Of a stretch of 64,000 nt of DNA, positions 44,673 to 54,096 are shown piece by piece. Where the stretch lies: NCBI RefSeq assembly GCF_002269505.1, contig NZ_NQKQ01000001.1, positions 434,001-498,000 on the forward strand, given 5' to 3'. Positions within the stretch are counted from its first letter, which is position 1, and every line of letters starts with the position of its first letter. The stretch is from Pseudomonas fragi (GTDB lineage Bacteria > Pseudomonadota > Gammaproteobacteria > Pseudomonadales > Pseudomonadaceae). A model generated the notes under the pieces. It worked only from the letters and a program-made list of their open reading frames with translations, was not told the origin of the DNA and made no database searches. The translations under genes were made by a program, and so were the position numbers.

Positions 44673-45860
44673 TCAACTGTCTGCGCGGGTGCCCAGGCCC
44701 ATCGCCTGGCGGGCAAACCAGCGCTTGGCCGGGGGCAGCAGATCAAGGCCGAGCAAGCCCAGGTTTCGACCAAACGAAACCAGCGGTTGCTCACTGCCAA
44801 ACACCCGCGTCACTTTGTCCGAGAACCCGATGGTCAGTTGCTGGTCGAGTTTTTGCGCCTGTTGATAACTCAACAGGGTCGCGAAATCACCAGGGTTTTT
44901 GTCACTGGCCAGCAAGGCGTCGGCCAACGCCTGGGCATCACGCAGGGACAGGTTGAAGCCCTGCCCTGCAATCGGGTGCAGGCTGTGGGCGGCATTGCCC
45001 AGAACCGCCAGGTGCGGGCGCACCTGCTCTTGCGCTTCAATCAGGGTCAGCGGGTAAAGATGCCGCGCGCCCACTTGCTTGAGAGTGCCCAGACGATAGC
45101 CGAACACGCCCTGCAACTCGCTGAGAAAGCTGCGCTCGTCCAGGGCCGCCAGACGCTGCGCATCCATCCCCAGACGCGTCCACACCAGCGCGCAGCGGTT
45201 GTCGGGCAATGGCAGCAATGCCATCGGGCCTTCTTCGGTAAACCGCTCGAAGGCCATGCCGGCGTGGGGCTGGCTCGGGGTGATATTGGCTATCAGCGCG
45301 CTCTGGTTGTACGGCTGCTGACGCACATGGATGCCCAGTTTCTCACGCAAGCCCGAACGGCCACCATCGGCCAGGACGGCAAGGTCGCAGTCCAGCGTGG
45401 TTTCGTCGTTGAGGGTCAGGCGATAGCCATCTTCCAGCGGTTGCATGTGGATAACTTCAGCCGGGCAACGCCAACTGATCACGTCCGGGTCCAGGCCTTT
45501 CCACAGGCACTGGCCCAGCCAGGCGTTTTCGACCACATACCCCAGCGCCGGAACGCCCTCTTCACTGGCCGACAAGCGCGCCGTCGAAAAGCGCCCGCGA
45601 TCGGACACATGAATAGTCTTGATCGGCTCGCCGCGTTCGACAATCGACTGCCACAGGCCCAGACGCTCATAAATGAGCCGGGCCCCAAAGCTGAGCGCCG
45701 AAGAGCGGGCATCGTAGCTTGGCTGATAGGTATTGCCAGGAGCGAAAGGCTCGATCAGCACGATCTTCCAGCCACGGGCCTTGGCCCCGGCCTGCAACGC
45801 CAGCGCCAGGCTCGCGCCTACCAGACCGCCACCGATAATGGCCAGATTGACGCGACTCAT
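44673..45860 (-). CDS. ubiH: 2-octaprenyl-6-methoxyphenol hydroxylase
   Basis: FAD monooxygenase of aerobic ubiquinone synthesis, 395 residues. 'LAIIGGGLVGASLALALQAGA' (FAD), 'VLADGGRSGLREKLGI' and 'VLGNAAHSLHPIAGQGFNLSLRD' (about 285). Its ATG overlaps the pepP stop, and ubiI follows after 80 bp. The pepP-ubiH-ubiI order is widely conserved in gammaproteobacteria. Confidence 0.94.
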   Translation of the reverse strand: MSRVNLAIIGGGLVGASLALALQAGAKARGWKIVLIEPFAPGNTYQPSYDARSSALSFGARLIYERLGLWQSIVERGEPIKTIHVSDRGRFSTARLSASEEGVPALGYVVENAWLGQCLWKGLDPDVISWRCPAEVIHMQPLEDGYRLTLNDETTLDCDLAVLADGGRSGLREKLGIHVRQQPYNQSALIANITPSQPHAGMAFERFTEEGPMALLPLPDNRCALVWTRLGMDAQRLAALDERSFLSELQGVFGYRLGTLKQVGARHLYPLTLIEAQEQVRPHLAVLGNAAHSLHPIAGQGFNLSLRDAQALADALLASDKNPGDFATLLSYQQAQKLDQQLTIGFSDKVTRVFGSEQPLVSFGRNLGLLGLDLLPPAKRWFARQAMGLGTRADS

Positions 45861-47179
45861 GCCGCGCCTGCCATCAAGGCTTCGATCTCGGCGACGGTTT
45901 TAGGCACGTCGCCGGTCAGGATTTCACAGCCGTGTTTGGTGACCACTACGTCGTCCTCGATCCGCACACCGATGCCACGCCATTTTTTCGCGACATTCAG
46001 GTTATTCGGGCTGATATAGATACCCGGCTCGACGGTCAGGGTCATGCCCGCTTCCAGCACGCGCCACTCACCCTCGACCTTGTATTCACCCACGTCATGC
46101 ACATCGAGCCCCAGCCAGTGGCCAGCGCGGTGCATATAAAACGGTTTGTAGGCTTCACTGGCGATCAATTCGTCAACGTCGCCCTGTAACAGCCCCAACT
46201 CTACCAGCCCCGCGGTAATCACCCGAACCGTGGCCTCATGGGCCTGGTTCCAGTGTTTATCGGGGCCGATCTCGATAAATGCCGCTTCCTGCGCTGCCAG
46301 CACCAACTCGTAAATCGCTTTCTGTTCCGGCGAAAAACGGCCATTGACCGGGAAGGTGCGGCTGATATCGCTGGCGTAGCAGTCGATCTCGCAGCCGGCA
46401 TCGATCAACACCAGGTCGCCGCTTTTAAGCAGTGCGTCATTCTCCTGGTAATGCAAGATGCAGCTGTTATCGCCAGAGGCGACGATCGAGCCATAAGCTG
46501 GCATTTTTGCCCCACTTTTACGAAATTCGTAATCCAGCTCGGCCTCCAGGCTGTACTCATGCAAACCGGCGCGGCTGGCCTGCATCGCACGCACATGGGC
46601 GCGAGCCGAGATTTGCGCCGCGTGGCGCATAACCTTGAGCTCTGCCGCCGATTTATACAGGCGCATGTCATGCAGCAGATGATCCAGAGCAACGAATTCG
46701 TTGGGCGGCTGGGCGCCGAGGCTTGCCTTGGAGCGGATTGCGTTGATCCAGTCCATCAGGTTGCGGTCGAATTCGGGATTGCCGCCCATCGCCGAATACA
46801 CCCGGCTGCGGCCTTCGATCAGGCCCGGCAGGATGTCGTCAATGTCGGTGATCGGGAACGCGTCGTCAGCGCCAAAGTCGCGGATCGCGCCCTCCTGCCC
46901 CGCCCGCAAGCCGTCCCACAACTCACGCTCGGCATTGCGCTCGCGGCAAAACAGCACGTACTCGCCATGTACCCGGCCCGGAATCAGGACGATCACGGCT
47001 GCAGGCTCGGGAAAGCCGCTCAGGTACTGGAAATTGCTGTCTTGACGATAAACATGTTCGACATCGCGATTGCGAATGGCCACCGCCGCAGCGGGCAGGA
47101 TCGCAATACTGTTGGGCTCCATCTGCGCCATGAGTGCCTTGCGGCGACGTGCGTATTCCGATTTCGGGATATGAATCAT
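45857..47179 (-). CDS. pepP: Xaa-Pro aminopeptidase
   Basis: Metallopeptidase removing an N-terminal residue before proline, 440 residues, cytoplasmic. N-terminal AMP_N domain (about 1-135, 'IPKSEYARRRKALMAQM') and the pita-bread catalytic domain with metal ligands in 'DAGCEIDCYASDISRTFPV' (about 268), 'HRAGHWLGLDVHDVG' (about 350) and 'LTVEPGIY' / 'GIGVRIEDDVVV' (about 390-420). Confidence 0.96.
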   Translation of the reverse strand: MIHIPKSEYARRRKALMAQMEPNSIAILPAAAVAIRNRDVEHVYRQDSNFQYLSGFPEPAAVIVLIPGRVHGEYVLFCRERNAERELWDGLRAGQEGAIRDFGADDAFPITDIDDILPGLIEGRSRVYSAMGGNPEFDRNLMDWINAIRSKASLGAQPPNEFVALDHLLHDMRLYKSAAELKVMRHAAQISARAHVRAMQASRAGLHEYSLEAELDYEFRKSGAKMPAYGSIVASGDNSCILHYQENDALLKSGDLVLIDAGCEIDCYASDISRTFPVNGRFSPEQKAIYELVLAAQEAAFIEIGPDKHWNQAHEATVRVITAGLVELGLLQGDVDELIASEAYKPFYMHRAGHWLGLDVHDVGEYKVEGEWRVLEAGMTLTVEPGIYISPNNLNVAKKWRGIGVRIEDDVVVTKHGCEILTGDVPKTVAEIEALMAGAA

Positions 47180-47208
47180 GGGCAGACGGTTTCCCTCTCG
47201 ACAGTCAA

Positions 47209-47766
47209 TCAGTGCAGCGAAGGCTTGGCTGCAGCAGGTTCAGCGGTTTTTTTGGTTTCAGTGAACAGCAACAGCGGCGCAACGCGCAGGTATTCCATCA
47301 CTTCCATGTAGTCGCTTTCGCCGTCTTCGGACTCTTCCAGGGCATCCTGCACCTGAGCGATGGCCGCCAGGTCGCGCAGTACTTCGTTGGCTTCATCGCT
47401 CAACGAGTAGGCGCGGCGGGTCAGGCCGAAACCGGACAGGAAGCCTTGGCACCACTGGCCCAGGGCTGCAGCGCGTTCGGTCAATGGCGCGTCATCGGTC
47501 GGCAGCAACAGCACGACGGTCATGTCGTCGCTGGTCAGTTCGCCCTTGACCATCTCTTGCAATCCGATCAAGGCATTGCGTACGTTGTCTTGTGGCTCGC
47601 CTGCCAGCAGTTCGGCGGCTTCAGCCAACCAGCCGTCGGCATCGAAACCGGCGCCGGCACAGCTGCGGCCCAGCAAGTGGCCATGCAGTTCGGCAGGCGA
47701 AACGGAGTGGCCGTTGGCGGTCAACAGGGTTACAAAGGCTTGATACGGGGAATTCTGAATAGGCAT
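47209..47766 (-). CDS. ygfB: UPF0149/YecA-type protein (YgfB)
   Basis: 185-residue all-helical cytoplasmic protein, '[42 protein letters not shown]' at the start. It lacks the zinc-binding SecC tail of YecA. It lies 29 bp before pepP, heading the ygfB-pepP-ubiH-ubiI operon. In P. aeruginosa, YgfB has been linked to AmpC/beta-lactam resistance control; here it is the standard core gene. Confidence 0.9.
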   Translation of the reverse strand: MPIQNSPYQAFVTLLTANGHSVSPAELHGHLLGRSCAGAGFDADGWLAEAAELLAGEPQDNVRNALIGLQEMVKGELTSDDMTVVLLLPTDDAPLTERAAALGQWCQGFLSGFGLTRRAYSLSDEANEVLRDLAAIAQVQDALEESEDGESDYMEVMEYLRVAPLLLFTETKKTAEPAAAKPSLH

Positions 47767-47900
47767 GGTCAGCTAGGCGCCAAGCGGCGCTATGTCTAGA
47801 ATGGAGGGCTTGTATCCTAGCATCGGCAGCCGTGCCAGACCATCGAGGCGTCAACTCGTTTGACAGTCACCGCCCATCAGAAAATACACAGTAGGACACA

Positions 47901-48110
47901 ATGGAAGACACCGACCTGCATGCACTGATGGCTAGACTCGAGTTGCTGATTAGCCGAGTCGAGCAACTTAACCGTCAAAACGCACTCTTAATTGCTCAGG
48001 AAAAGACTTGGCGCGAGGAACGCGCGCACCTCATTGAAAAAAACGAAATCGCCCGGAACAAGGTGGAATCGATGATTTCGCGCCTCAAAGCCCTGGAGCA
48101 AGACTCATGA
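47901..48110 (+). CDS. small coiled-coil protein upstream of zapA (TIGR02449 family)
   Basis: 69 residues, almost wholly a coiled coil ('LHALMARLELLISRVEQLNRQNALLIAQEKTWREERAHLIEKNEI'). ZapB-like in look. The stop overlaps the zapA ATG by four bases, so it acts next to a cell-division factor. Divergent from ygfB. Confidence 0.88.
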   Translation: MEDTDLHALMARLELLISRVEQLNRQNALLIAQEKTWREERAHLIEKNEIARNKVESMISRLKALEQDS

Positions 48111-48424
48111 GTTCAAGCAGTAGCGTCACCGTGCACATCCTCGATAAAGAGTATTCGATCATGTGCCCCCAGGAAGAACGATCCAACCTGGTGAGCGCCG
48201 CCCGTTACCTGGACGGCAAGATGCGCGAAATTCGCAGCAGCGGCAAAGTCATTGGTGCCGACCGTATCGCCGTGATGGCGGCGTTGAATATCACCCATGA
48301 TCTGCTGCACAAGCAGGAGGTCACCGAAGTTCAGACCAGCAGTGCCACCCGCGAACAGGTGCGTGACCTGCTGGATCGGGTAGATCTGGTACTGGCCACT
48401 GATCCGAACGAACGTCAAAGCTGA
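48107..48424 (+). CDS. zapA: cell division protein ZapA
   Basis: 105 residues. Binds and bundles FtsZ at the division ring. 'VTVHILDKEYSIMCPQEERSNLVSAARYLDGKMREIR' is the N-terminal FtsZ-binding half, 'DRIAVMAALNITHDLLHKQ' starts the C-terminal coiled coil. Immediately followed by 6S RNA, the conserved order zapA-ssrS-ygfA. Confidence 0.95.
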   Translation: MSSSSSVTVHILDKEYSIMCPQEERSNLVSAARYLDGKMREIRSSGKVIGADRIAVMAALNITHDLLHKQEVTEVQTSSATREQVRDLLDRVDLVLATDPNERQS

Positions 48425-48444
48425 TTCAAAACGTTACTTTGGGG

Positions 48445-48450
48445 TATACT
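48445..48450 (+). promoter_or_regulatory. -10 box of the 6S RNA promoter
   Basis: TATACT lies 7 bp upstream of the predicted 6S RNA 5' end, the expected distance from a sigma-70 -10 element. Confidence 0.6.
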
Positions 48451-48456
48451 CGCGCC

Positions 48457-48634
48457 ACTCCCTGGAGTATTCGCCAGTTAGCGATGTCCCTGAGCCGATT
48501 CGCACTACCCTGGAGCTTGCACGTTGGGCCGGTGTGCATGTCCGCTAGACGGAAAGCCTTAAGGTCTACTGCAACTTCCACCTTGAACTTTCGGGTTCAA
48601 GGGCCAAGCCGACAGCGGTACGTCGGGGAGCCTG
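48457..48634 (+). ncRNA. ssrS: 6S RNA
   Basis: About 178 nt with the Pseudomonas 6S RNA sequence blocks: 5' 'CTCCCTGGAGTATTCGCC', the central 'GGTGTGCATGTCCGCTAGAC', 'GGAAAGCCTTAAGG' and 3' 'GACAGCGGTACGTCGGGGAG'. The 5' and 3' parts form the closing stem. It binds sigma-70 RNA polymerase and acts as a stationary-phase regulator. Ends are approximate within a few bases. Position between zapA and ygfA is diagnostic. Confidence 0.93.
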
Positions 48635-48718
48635 ATTTCCTAGCGCAATGCCAGCCACCTGCTGGCATTGGCTTCAACGAGCCACCACCCGGTGCCTCGA
48701 TCCTGAACAGCACGCCAT

Positions 48719-49324
48719 ATGAACGAACCTGCGACGCCTTCCCGCCCGCAACTTCGCCGAATGCTGCGTAAAGCCCGCCGCGACCTGTCGCCTTGCGAGC
48801 AACGCCAGGCCGCCCGAGGCCTGTACCGGCAACTGGCGCAACACCCGCTGTTTCGCCGCGCCAAACACATCTCGCTGTACCTGCCCACTGACGGTGAAAT
48901 CGATCCGCGCCTGCTGCTGCGCGAAGCTCAGCGCCGGGGCAAGATCACCTACCTGCCAGTCCTTAGCGCCTGGCCGAAAACCAAAATGGTCTTCCAGCGA
49001 GTCGCCCCCGGCGAAAAGCTGATTCCCAACCGTTTTCGCATTCTTGAACCACGCATCAATCGCGCACGCCAACGCAAGGTCTGGGCACTGGACCTGGTGC
49101 TGTTACCACTGGTGGGGTTTGATGCTACGGGAGGAAGGCTGGGCATGGGCGGCGGCTTTTATGACCGCAGCCTGGCCTATCAGGCAAGACGCCAAAGCTG
49201 GCGCAAGCCGACATTATTGGGGCTGGCCCACGAATGCCAGAAAGTCGCGAGTCTGGACCAGGCCAGTTGGGATGTCCCCTTGCAGGGCACCGTCTCTGAC
49301 CGCCAGTGGTACGTCGCCCACTGA
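48719..49324 (+). CDS. ygfA: 5-formyltetrahydrofolate cyclo-ligase
   Basis: Converts 5-formyl-THF to 5,10-methenyl-THF with ATP; 201 residues. 'RRMLRKARRDLSPCEQRQAARGL' at the start, 'SLYLPTDGEIDPRLLLREAQRRGK' near 50-80 and the signature 'GFDATGGRLGMGGGFYDRSL' near 135. In many bacteria it is expressed from the 6S RNA readthrough transcript, as this order suggests. Confidence 0.94.
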   Translation: MNEPATPSRPQLRRMLRKARRDLSPCEQRQAARGLYRQLAQHPLFRRAKHISLYLPTDGEIDPRLLLREAQRRGKITYLPVLSAWPKTKMVFQRVAPGEKLIPNRFRILEPRINRARQRKVWALDLVLLPLVGFDATGGRLGMGGGFYDRSLAYQARRQSWRKPTLLGLAHECQKVASLDQASWDVPLQGTVSDRQWYVAH

Positions 49325-49368
49325 CAACCAAGGCATCACTGACAAAGCGATGCCTGCTGATTCAGGGT

Positions 49369-49518
49369 TTAGCGTTTGAAGGGTTGTACTTGCTGTTGCG
49401 CCAGCTCAATCGGCGCATCTGTTGAGTTTGACCAGAGACTTTGCGCGTAGCCCGTTGTAACCACACCCAAACCGAACAAAATAACCAGCATCCACAGTAA
49501 ATCCGGTTTGCGTTTCAT
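49369..49518 (-). CDS. 49-residue single-helix membrane protein
   Basis: ATG at 49518 (minus strand), stop TAA at 49369-49371. Translation MKRKPDLLWMLVILFGLGVV then TTGYAQSLWSNSTDAPIELAQQQVQPFKR. Basic N-terminus, one membrane helix (about 7-24) and a soluble tail that probably faces the periplasm, like a signal-anchor. A perfect AAGGAGGG lies 8 bases before the ATG, which is why I accept so short a gene. Convergent with ygfA, divergent from the EVE gene. Function unknown. Confidence 0.78.
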   Translation of the reverse strand: MKRKPDLLWMLVILFGLGVVTTGYAQSLWSNSTDAPIELAQQQVQPFKR

Positions 49519-49714
49519 CGATTGCCCTCCTTCAGGCAAATCAACACGATGACAGCAACGGTTTTTGTTATAGGCCGTGCAGCAGCGTCAAGCTTAAAAG
49601 GCGGGCATTTTGCGGCAACACGCAGGCACACGCAAACGCTGACGTCAACCGACTGTCGGTTTACCAAAATGTTGCCGGACAAAATAATCACAGCATGTTT
49701 CTGGAGTATAGAAG

Positions 49715-50164
49715 ATGGCTTATTGGCTGATGAAATCCGAGCCTGACGAATTTTCGATCAAGGATCTGCAGAAGCTCGGCGAAGCTCGCTGGGACGGCGT
49801 GCGCAACTATCAGGCGCGCAACTTCATGCGCGCCATGGCGGTGGGTGACCTGTTCTTTTTCTACCACTCCAGCTGCCCCGAACCGGGTATTGCCGGAGTG
49901 GGTCGAATCGTTGAGGCCGCTTACCCGGACCCGACGGCCCTGGACCCTGAGAGCCATTACTTCGACCCCAAGGCCAGTGCCGAAAAAAACCCGTGGAGTG
50001 CGCTGCAGGTCGCCCATGAGCAGACGTTTCCCAGGGTGATCAAGCTCGACTACCTCAAGCAGCAAACCGCTCTGGCCGAAATGCCGCTGGTGCAAAAAGG
50101 CAGCCGCCTCTCGGTGATGCCCGTGACCGATGAGCAATGGGCGGTGGTGATGGGGTTGTTGTAG
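49715..50164 (+). CDS. EVE domain protein
   Basis: 149 residues, the whole length of one PUA-like EVE domain. 'YWLMKSEPDEFSIKDLQKLGEARWDGVRNYQARNFMRAM' is the family start, with 'GDLFFFYHSSCPEPGIAGVGRIVEAAYPDP'. EVE domains read modified bases in DNA or RNA. The ATG is preceded by TGGAG. Confidence 0.93.
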   Translation: MAYWLMKSEPDEFSIKDLQKLGEARWDGVRNYQARNFMRAMAVGDLFFFYHSSCPEPGIAGVGRIVEAAYPDPTALDPESHYFDPKASAEKNPWSALQVAHEQTFPRVIKLDYLKQQTALAEMPLVQKGSRLSVMPVTDEQWAVVMGLL

Positions 50165-50170
50165 AGCAGC

Positions 50171-50291
50171 CTGCAGTCGCTGCAGAAGGCTGCGATTTGG
50201 ACCGCAATGACTTATTCGCTATAGCGTCATCCCATTGCCGTCGAGAAAACGGGTTGCTCCGCAACCCTTCGCAGCCTTCGGCAGCGACTAC
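50171..50291. repeat. REP-type inverted repeat (TGTAGTCGCTGCCG class)
   Basis: Left arm GCAGTCGCTGCAGAAGGCTGCG and right arm CGCAGCCTTCGGCAGCGACTAC, separated by about 75 bp. Confidence 0.8.
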
Positions 50292-50401
50292 AAGCAACAT
50301 CCTGTATTCCCGTCTACGCTCTCAACTTCCTTTGACTGGCATCAAGTCGTAACTGCCTTGAAACCGTCAAACTAGAGCGCTCTGTGACACAGGATGTCGG
50401 C

Positions 50402-51367
50402 ATGTCTAGCAACCACCGTATTTCCCATTATTTCGTTATCCCTTTGGCTGTCTTGCTGGTCGCAGCAGGCGGGTTCGGCTATTGGAAATCCCAGCACGAC
50501 CGCCTACCCGAAGGCATCAGCATGGGCAACGGTCGGCTCGAAGCCACGGAAGTACAAATCGCCGCAAAAATACCCGGGCGCCTGGCCGAAGTACTGGTCG
50601 ATGAAGGTGATCGGGTAACTCAAGGCCAATTGCTGGCCCGTATGGACACCCGCACCCTGGAGGCCAGCCGCGCGCAAGCCGAAGCCGAAGTGCTGCGCGC
50701 CCGCCAGACCCTGGCCGCCAACGAAGCCAACGTACAACTGCGCCAGAGCGAGAAGCTGTTGGCCAGCCAGGAACTCACGCGTTTTCGCCAACTGGCCAAA
50801 CGCGGTTTTGCCAGCGGCCAGCAACTGGACCAGCAACAAGCCCGATTCGACACCAGCAACGCCGCAGTAGTCGCCGCTCAGGCCCAGGTCGCCGCCGCCA
50901 AGGCCGCAATCGGCTCATCCCAGGCTCAGGTCGCACAGCTGACCAGCGAAATTGACGACAGCAGCCTGCGCGCTCCGATCAACGGCGTGATCCAGCTACG
51001 CCTGGCCGAACCCGGCGAAGTCCTCGGCTCGGGCGGGCGGGTATTTATGATGATCGACCCGAGCGATCAGTACATGAACCTGTACATGCCCGCTTCTGTG
51101 GTCGGCAAATTGACCGTGGGCTCTGAAGCCCGCATCGTGCTCGACGCCCTGCCAGACCAGGCGCTGCCAGCCAAAATCACCTTTGTCGCAGCCAAATCCC
51201 AGTTCACCCCCAAAGAAGTTGAAACTCGCGACGAAAGGCAAAAACTGGTGTTCCGGGTAAAACTGCGCCTCACCGACCCGGACGCCGTACCACAGGCCAA
51301 ACCAGGCATGCCGGGTGCCGGTTATGTGCGAACCGCCGATGTACCGTGGCCGGCTAATCTGCAATGA
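50402..51367 (+). CDS. HlyD-family membrane fusion protein of an ABC exporter
   Basis: 321 residues from the ATG at 50402 (an in-frame GTG lies at 50384). One N-terminal membrane helix (about 9-26), biotinyl-lipoyl-like part split by a long coiled coil ('QAEAEVLRARQTLAANEANVQLRQSEKLLASQELTRFRQLAKRG'), then a beta-barrel and 'MFMMIDPSDQYMNLYMPASVVGKLTVG'-type segment. Its stop overlaps the next gene by 4 bp. It bridges the inner-membrane ABC unit to the outer membrane. Confidence 0.92.
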   Translation: MSSNHRISHYFVIPLAVLLVAAGGFGYWKSQHDRLPEGISMGNGRLEATEVQIAAKIPGRLAEVLVDEGDRVTQGQLLARMDTRTLEASRAQAEAEVLRARQTLAANEANVQLRQSEKLLASQELTRFRQLAKRGFASGQQLDQQQARFDTSNAAVVAAQAQVAAAKAAIGSSQAQVAQLTSEIDDSSLRAPINGVIQLRLAEPGEVLGSGGRVFMMIDPSDQYMNLYMPASVVGKLTVGSEARIVLDALPDQALPAKITFVAAKSQFTPKEVETRDERQKLVFRVKLRLTDPDAVPQAKPGMPGAGYVRTADVPWPANLQ

Positions 51368-54096
51368 GCGATCTGGCGCTAAACGCCAGTGGCATCAGCC
51401 ACAGGTACGGTAACCAGCAGGCACTGCTGGACATTACGTTCAGCCTGCCCAAGGGTACGCGCTGCGGGCTTATCGGGCCTGATGGCGCGGGAAAGTCGAG
51501 CCTGCTGGGGCTGATTGCTGGGGTCAAGAAGCTCCAGGAGGGCACCCTTGAGGTGCTCGGCGGCCCGATTGATAACCGCCGGCATCGCAACAGCCTGTAC
51601 CCGCTGATCGCGTTTATGCCCCAGGGCCTGGGTGGCAACCTTTACCCGGAACTGTCGATCAGCGAAAACATCCGTTTTTTTGGCACCCTGTTTGGCCTGT
51701 CGAAAGACGACTGCGAGCAACGCATGGCCGAACTGCTCAAGGCTACCGACCTTGAGCGTTTTGCCGAGCGCCCGGCGGGCAAGCTCTCGGGCGGCATGAA
51801 ACAAAAGCTCGGGTTGTGCTGCGCATTGATTCACGAGCCCGATCTGCTGATCCTCGATGAGCCCACCACGGGTGTTGACCCGCTGTCGCGTCGACGCTTC
51901 TGGGAGCTGGTGGAGGATGTGCGCAGCCAGCGCCCGCAACTGACGCTGCTGGTGGCGACGGCCTACATGGAAGAGGCCGAGCAGTTCGAACACTGCCTGA
52001 TGCTTGATCGCGGCAAGTTGATTGCCACCGGTCTGAGCCAGGAACTGGCCGCGGTCACCACAACCGGCAAGCTCGACGAGGCCTTCACCCACTATCAAGG
52101 TGACAGCGGCCACAGCAGCGAGCCACTGGTGATTCCGCCGCGCACCAGCGACAACAGTGATATCGCCATTGAAGCCCACGACCTGACGCTCAGGTTCGGC
52201 GACTTTACCGCGGTAAACAAAGTCAGCTTTGCCATTGGCCGAGGCGAGATTTTCGGCTTTTTGGGCTCCAACGGCTGCGGCAAAACCACCACCATGAAAG
52301 TCCTCACCGGGCTGATGCCTGCCACCGAAGGCAGCGCCAAGCTGCTTGGCAACCCGGTGAATGCCAAGGACCTGGCCACCCGAAAACGGGTGGGTTTCAT
52401 GTCGCAAAGTTTCTCGCTGTACGGCGAGTTGAGCGTGCGCCAGAACCTGGTGCTGCACGCGCAACTGTTCGACTTGCCCAAGGCCGAAAGCGGGCCGCGA
52501 ATCGAAGAGTTGATCGAGCGCTTCGACCTGGGTGAGGTGGCGACACAGCAGTCCGGCGAATTGCCACTGGGCCTGCGCCAGCGCTTGTCGCTAGCGGTGG
52601 CCGTACTGCATCGCCCGGAAGTATTGATCCTCGACGAGCCAACTTCGGGCGTCGACCCGGCTGCCCGCGATGACTTCTGGCGCCTGCTGATCGAACTGTC
52701 TCGCGAACAGGGGGTGACCATCTTTCTGTCCACCCACTTTATGAATGAAGCCCAGCGCTGCGACCGTATTTCGTTGATGCACGCAGGCAAAGTACTGGCC
52801 TGCGACACACCCGATGCGCTGCAACAGCAATTCCACGGTGACACCCTGGAAGCAGCGTTTGTCACCTGCCTGGAGCAGGCCCAGAACGATCAGGACGCTA
52901 GCGCCGCCTCTGCTCCGGAGCCCGTCGCCACGCCTGCGGTCAATACGCCGCCACCGGTCAGCAAAAGGGGCTTCAGCCTGACCCGGCTGATTGCCGTGGC
53001 CAGTCGCGAATCCAAAGAGTTACTGCGCGACAAGGTACGCATGGCCTTTGCCTTGCTGGGCGCGCTGTTCATGATGGTGATTTTTGGCTACGGCATTTCG
53101 CTGGACGTGGAAAACCTCGCCTTCGCGGTCTACGACCAGGACCAGAGCCCGCAAAGCCGCGCCTATCTCGAGGCATTCCGCGGCTCCCGCTATTTTGAAG
53201 AACACACGCCGATCCGCAGTGCGGATGAGCTGCACAAACGCCTGCAACGCTCGGAAATAAAAATCGCCCTGGAAATTCCCCCGGGGTTTGGCCGAGATTT
53301 GTATGCCGGGCGCCAGCCTACGGTTGCCGCGTGGCTCGATGGCGGCATGCCGTTTCGCGCGGAAACCAGCCGCAGCTATGTGCAGGCCGTGCATCAGGCC
53401 AACCTGGAACAATTGGCCACCTTGAGCAGTCAGGCACAAAACAGACAGGCCGCAGTCAAGCTGGAAACCCGTTTTCGCTACAACCAGGATGTCATCAGCG
53501 TCAATGCCATCGGCCCGGGTGTCATGGCGCTGATCCTGGCGTTTATCCCGGCCATGCTGACCGCGCTGGGCATCGTGCGTGAAAAAGAGCTGGGCTCCAT
53601 CACCAACTTTTACGCCACACCCCTGACACGTCTCGAATTCCTGCTGGGCAAACAGGCACCGTATCTGGCGGTAAGCCTGGTCAACCTGGCGTTACTGGTG
53701 GCCATGAACCGCTGGCTATTTGGCGTACCGTTCAAGGGCAGCGGCTTGACCCTGGCGCTGGGCGGGCTGTTGTATGTGCTGTCGACCACCAGCATGGGCC
53801 TGCTGATTTCCGCCTTCACCCGCACCCAGATCGCCGCCATCCTGGGCACCATGATCATCACCAGCCTGCCGACCATTCAGTTTTCCGGGTTGCTGGTGCC
53901 GCGCTCCTCGCTGGAGGGTGCGTCGGCGGTGATGGGCATGCTGTTCCCGGCCGGGCATTTCCTCGATATCGCAGTGGGCACCTTCACCAAAGCGCTCGAC
54001 CTGCGCCAGTTGTGGCCGCAATGCCTGGCGCTGTTCGGCTTTTTTGTCGCGTTTACCGGGCTTAGCCTGATCATGCTCAAGAAGCAGGAGGTTTGA
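51364..54096 (+). CDS. RbbA-type fused ABC transporter: two ATPase domains plus permease
   Basis: 910 residues. First ATPase (about 1-225): Walker A 'GPDGAGKSS', signature 'LSGGMKQKLG', Walker B 'LLILDEPTTGVDP'. Second ATPase (about 260-490): 'GSNGCGKTT', altered signature 'LPLGLRQRLS', 'LILDEPTSGVDPAARDD'. Then an ABC-2-type membrane part (about 530-905, 'ESKELLRDKVRMAFALLGALFMMVIFGYGISL'). This fusion is that of E. coli RbbA (YhiH). With HlyD and the next permease gene it forms an export system; the cargo is unknown. Confidence 0.92.
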   Translation: MSDLALNASGISHRYGNQQALLDITFSLPKGTRCGLIGPDGAGKSSLLGLIAGVKKLQEGTLEVLGGPIDNRRHRNSLYPLIAFMPQGLGGNLYPELSISENIRFFGTLFGLSKDDCEQRMAELLKATDLERFAERPAGKLSGGMKQKLGLCCALIHEPDLLILDEPTTGVDPLSRRRFWELVEDVRSQRPQLTLLVATAYMEEAEQFEHCLMLDRGKLIATGLSQELAAVTTTGKLDEAFTHYQGDSGHSSEPLVIPPRTSDNSDIAIEAHDLTLRFGDFTAVNKVSFAIGRGEIFGFLGSNGCGKTTTMKVLTGLMPATEGSAKLLGNPVNAKDLATRKRVGFMSQSFSLYGELSVRQNLVLHAQLFDLPKAESGPRIEELIERFDLGEVATQQSGELPLGLRQRLSLAVAVLHRPEVLILDEPTSGVDPAARDDFWRLLIELSREQGVTIFLSTHFMNEAQRCDRISLMHAGKVLACDTPDALQQQFHGDTLEAAFVTCLEQAQNDQDASAASAPEPVATPAVNTPPPVSKRGFSLTRLIAVASRESKELLRDKVRMAFALLGALFMMVIFGYGISLDVENLAFAVYDQDQSPQSRAYLEAFRGSRYFEEHTPIRSADELHKRLQRSEIKIALEIPPGFGRDLYAGRQPTVAAWLDGGMPFRAETSRSYVQAVHQANLEQLATLSSQAQNRQAAVKLETRFRYNQDVISVNAIGPGVMALILAFIPAMLTALGIVREKELGSITNFYATPLTRLEFLLGKQAPYLAVSLVNLALLVAMNRWLFGVPFKGSGLTLALGGLLYVLSTTSMGLLISAFTRTQIAAILGTMIITSLPTIQFSGLLVPRSSLEGASAVMGMLFPAGHFLDIAVGTFTKALDLRQLWPQCLALFGFFVAFTGLSLIMLKKQEV

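Noticed and set aside
44637..46019. 460-codon plus-strand frame opposite ubiH
   Set aside because: Shadow of ubiH, with the composition expected from antisense of a GC-rich gene.
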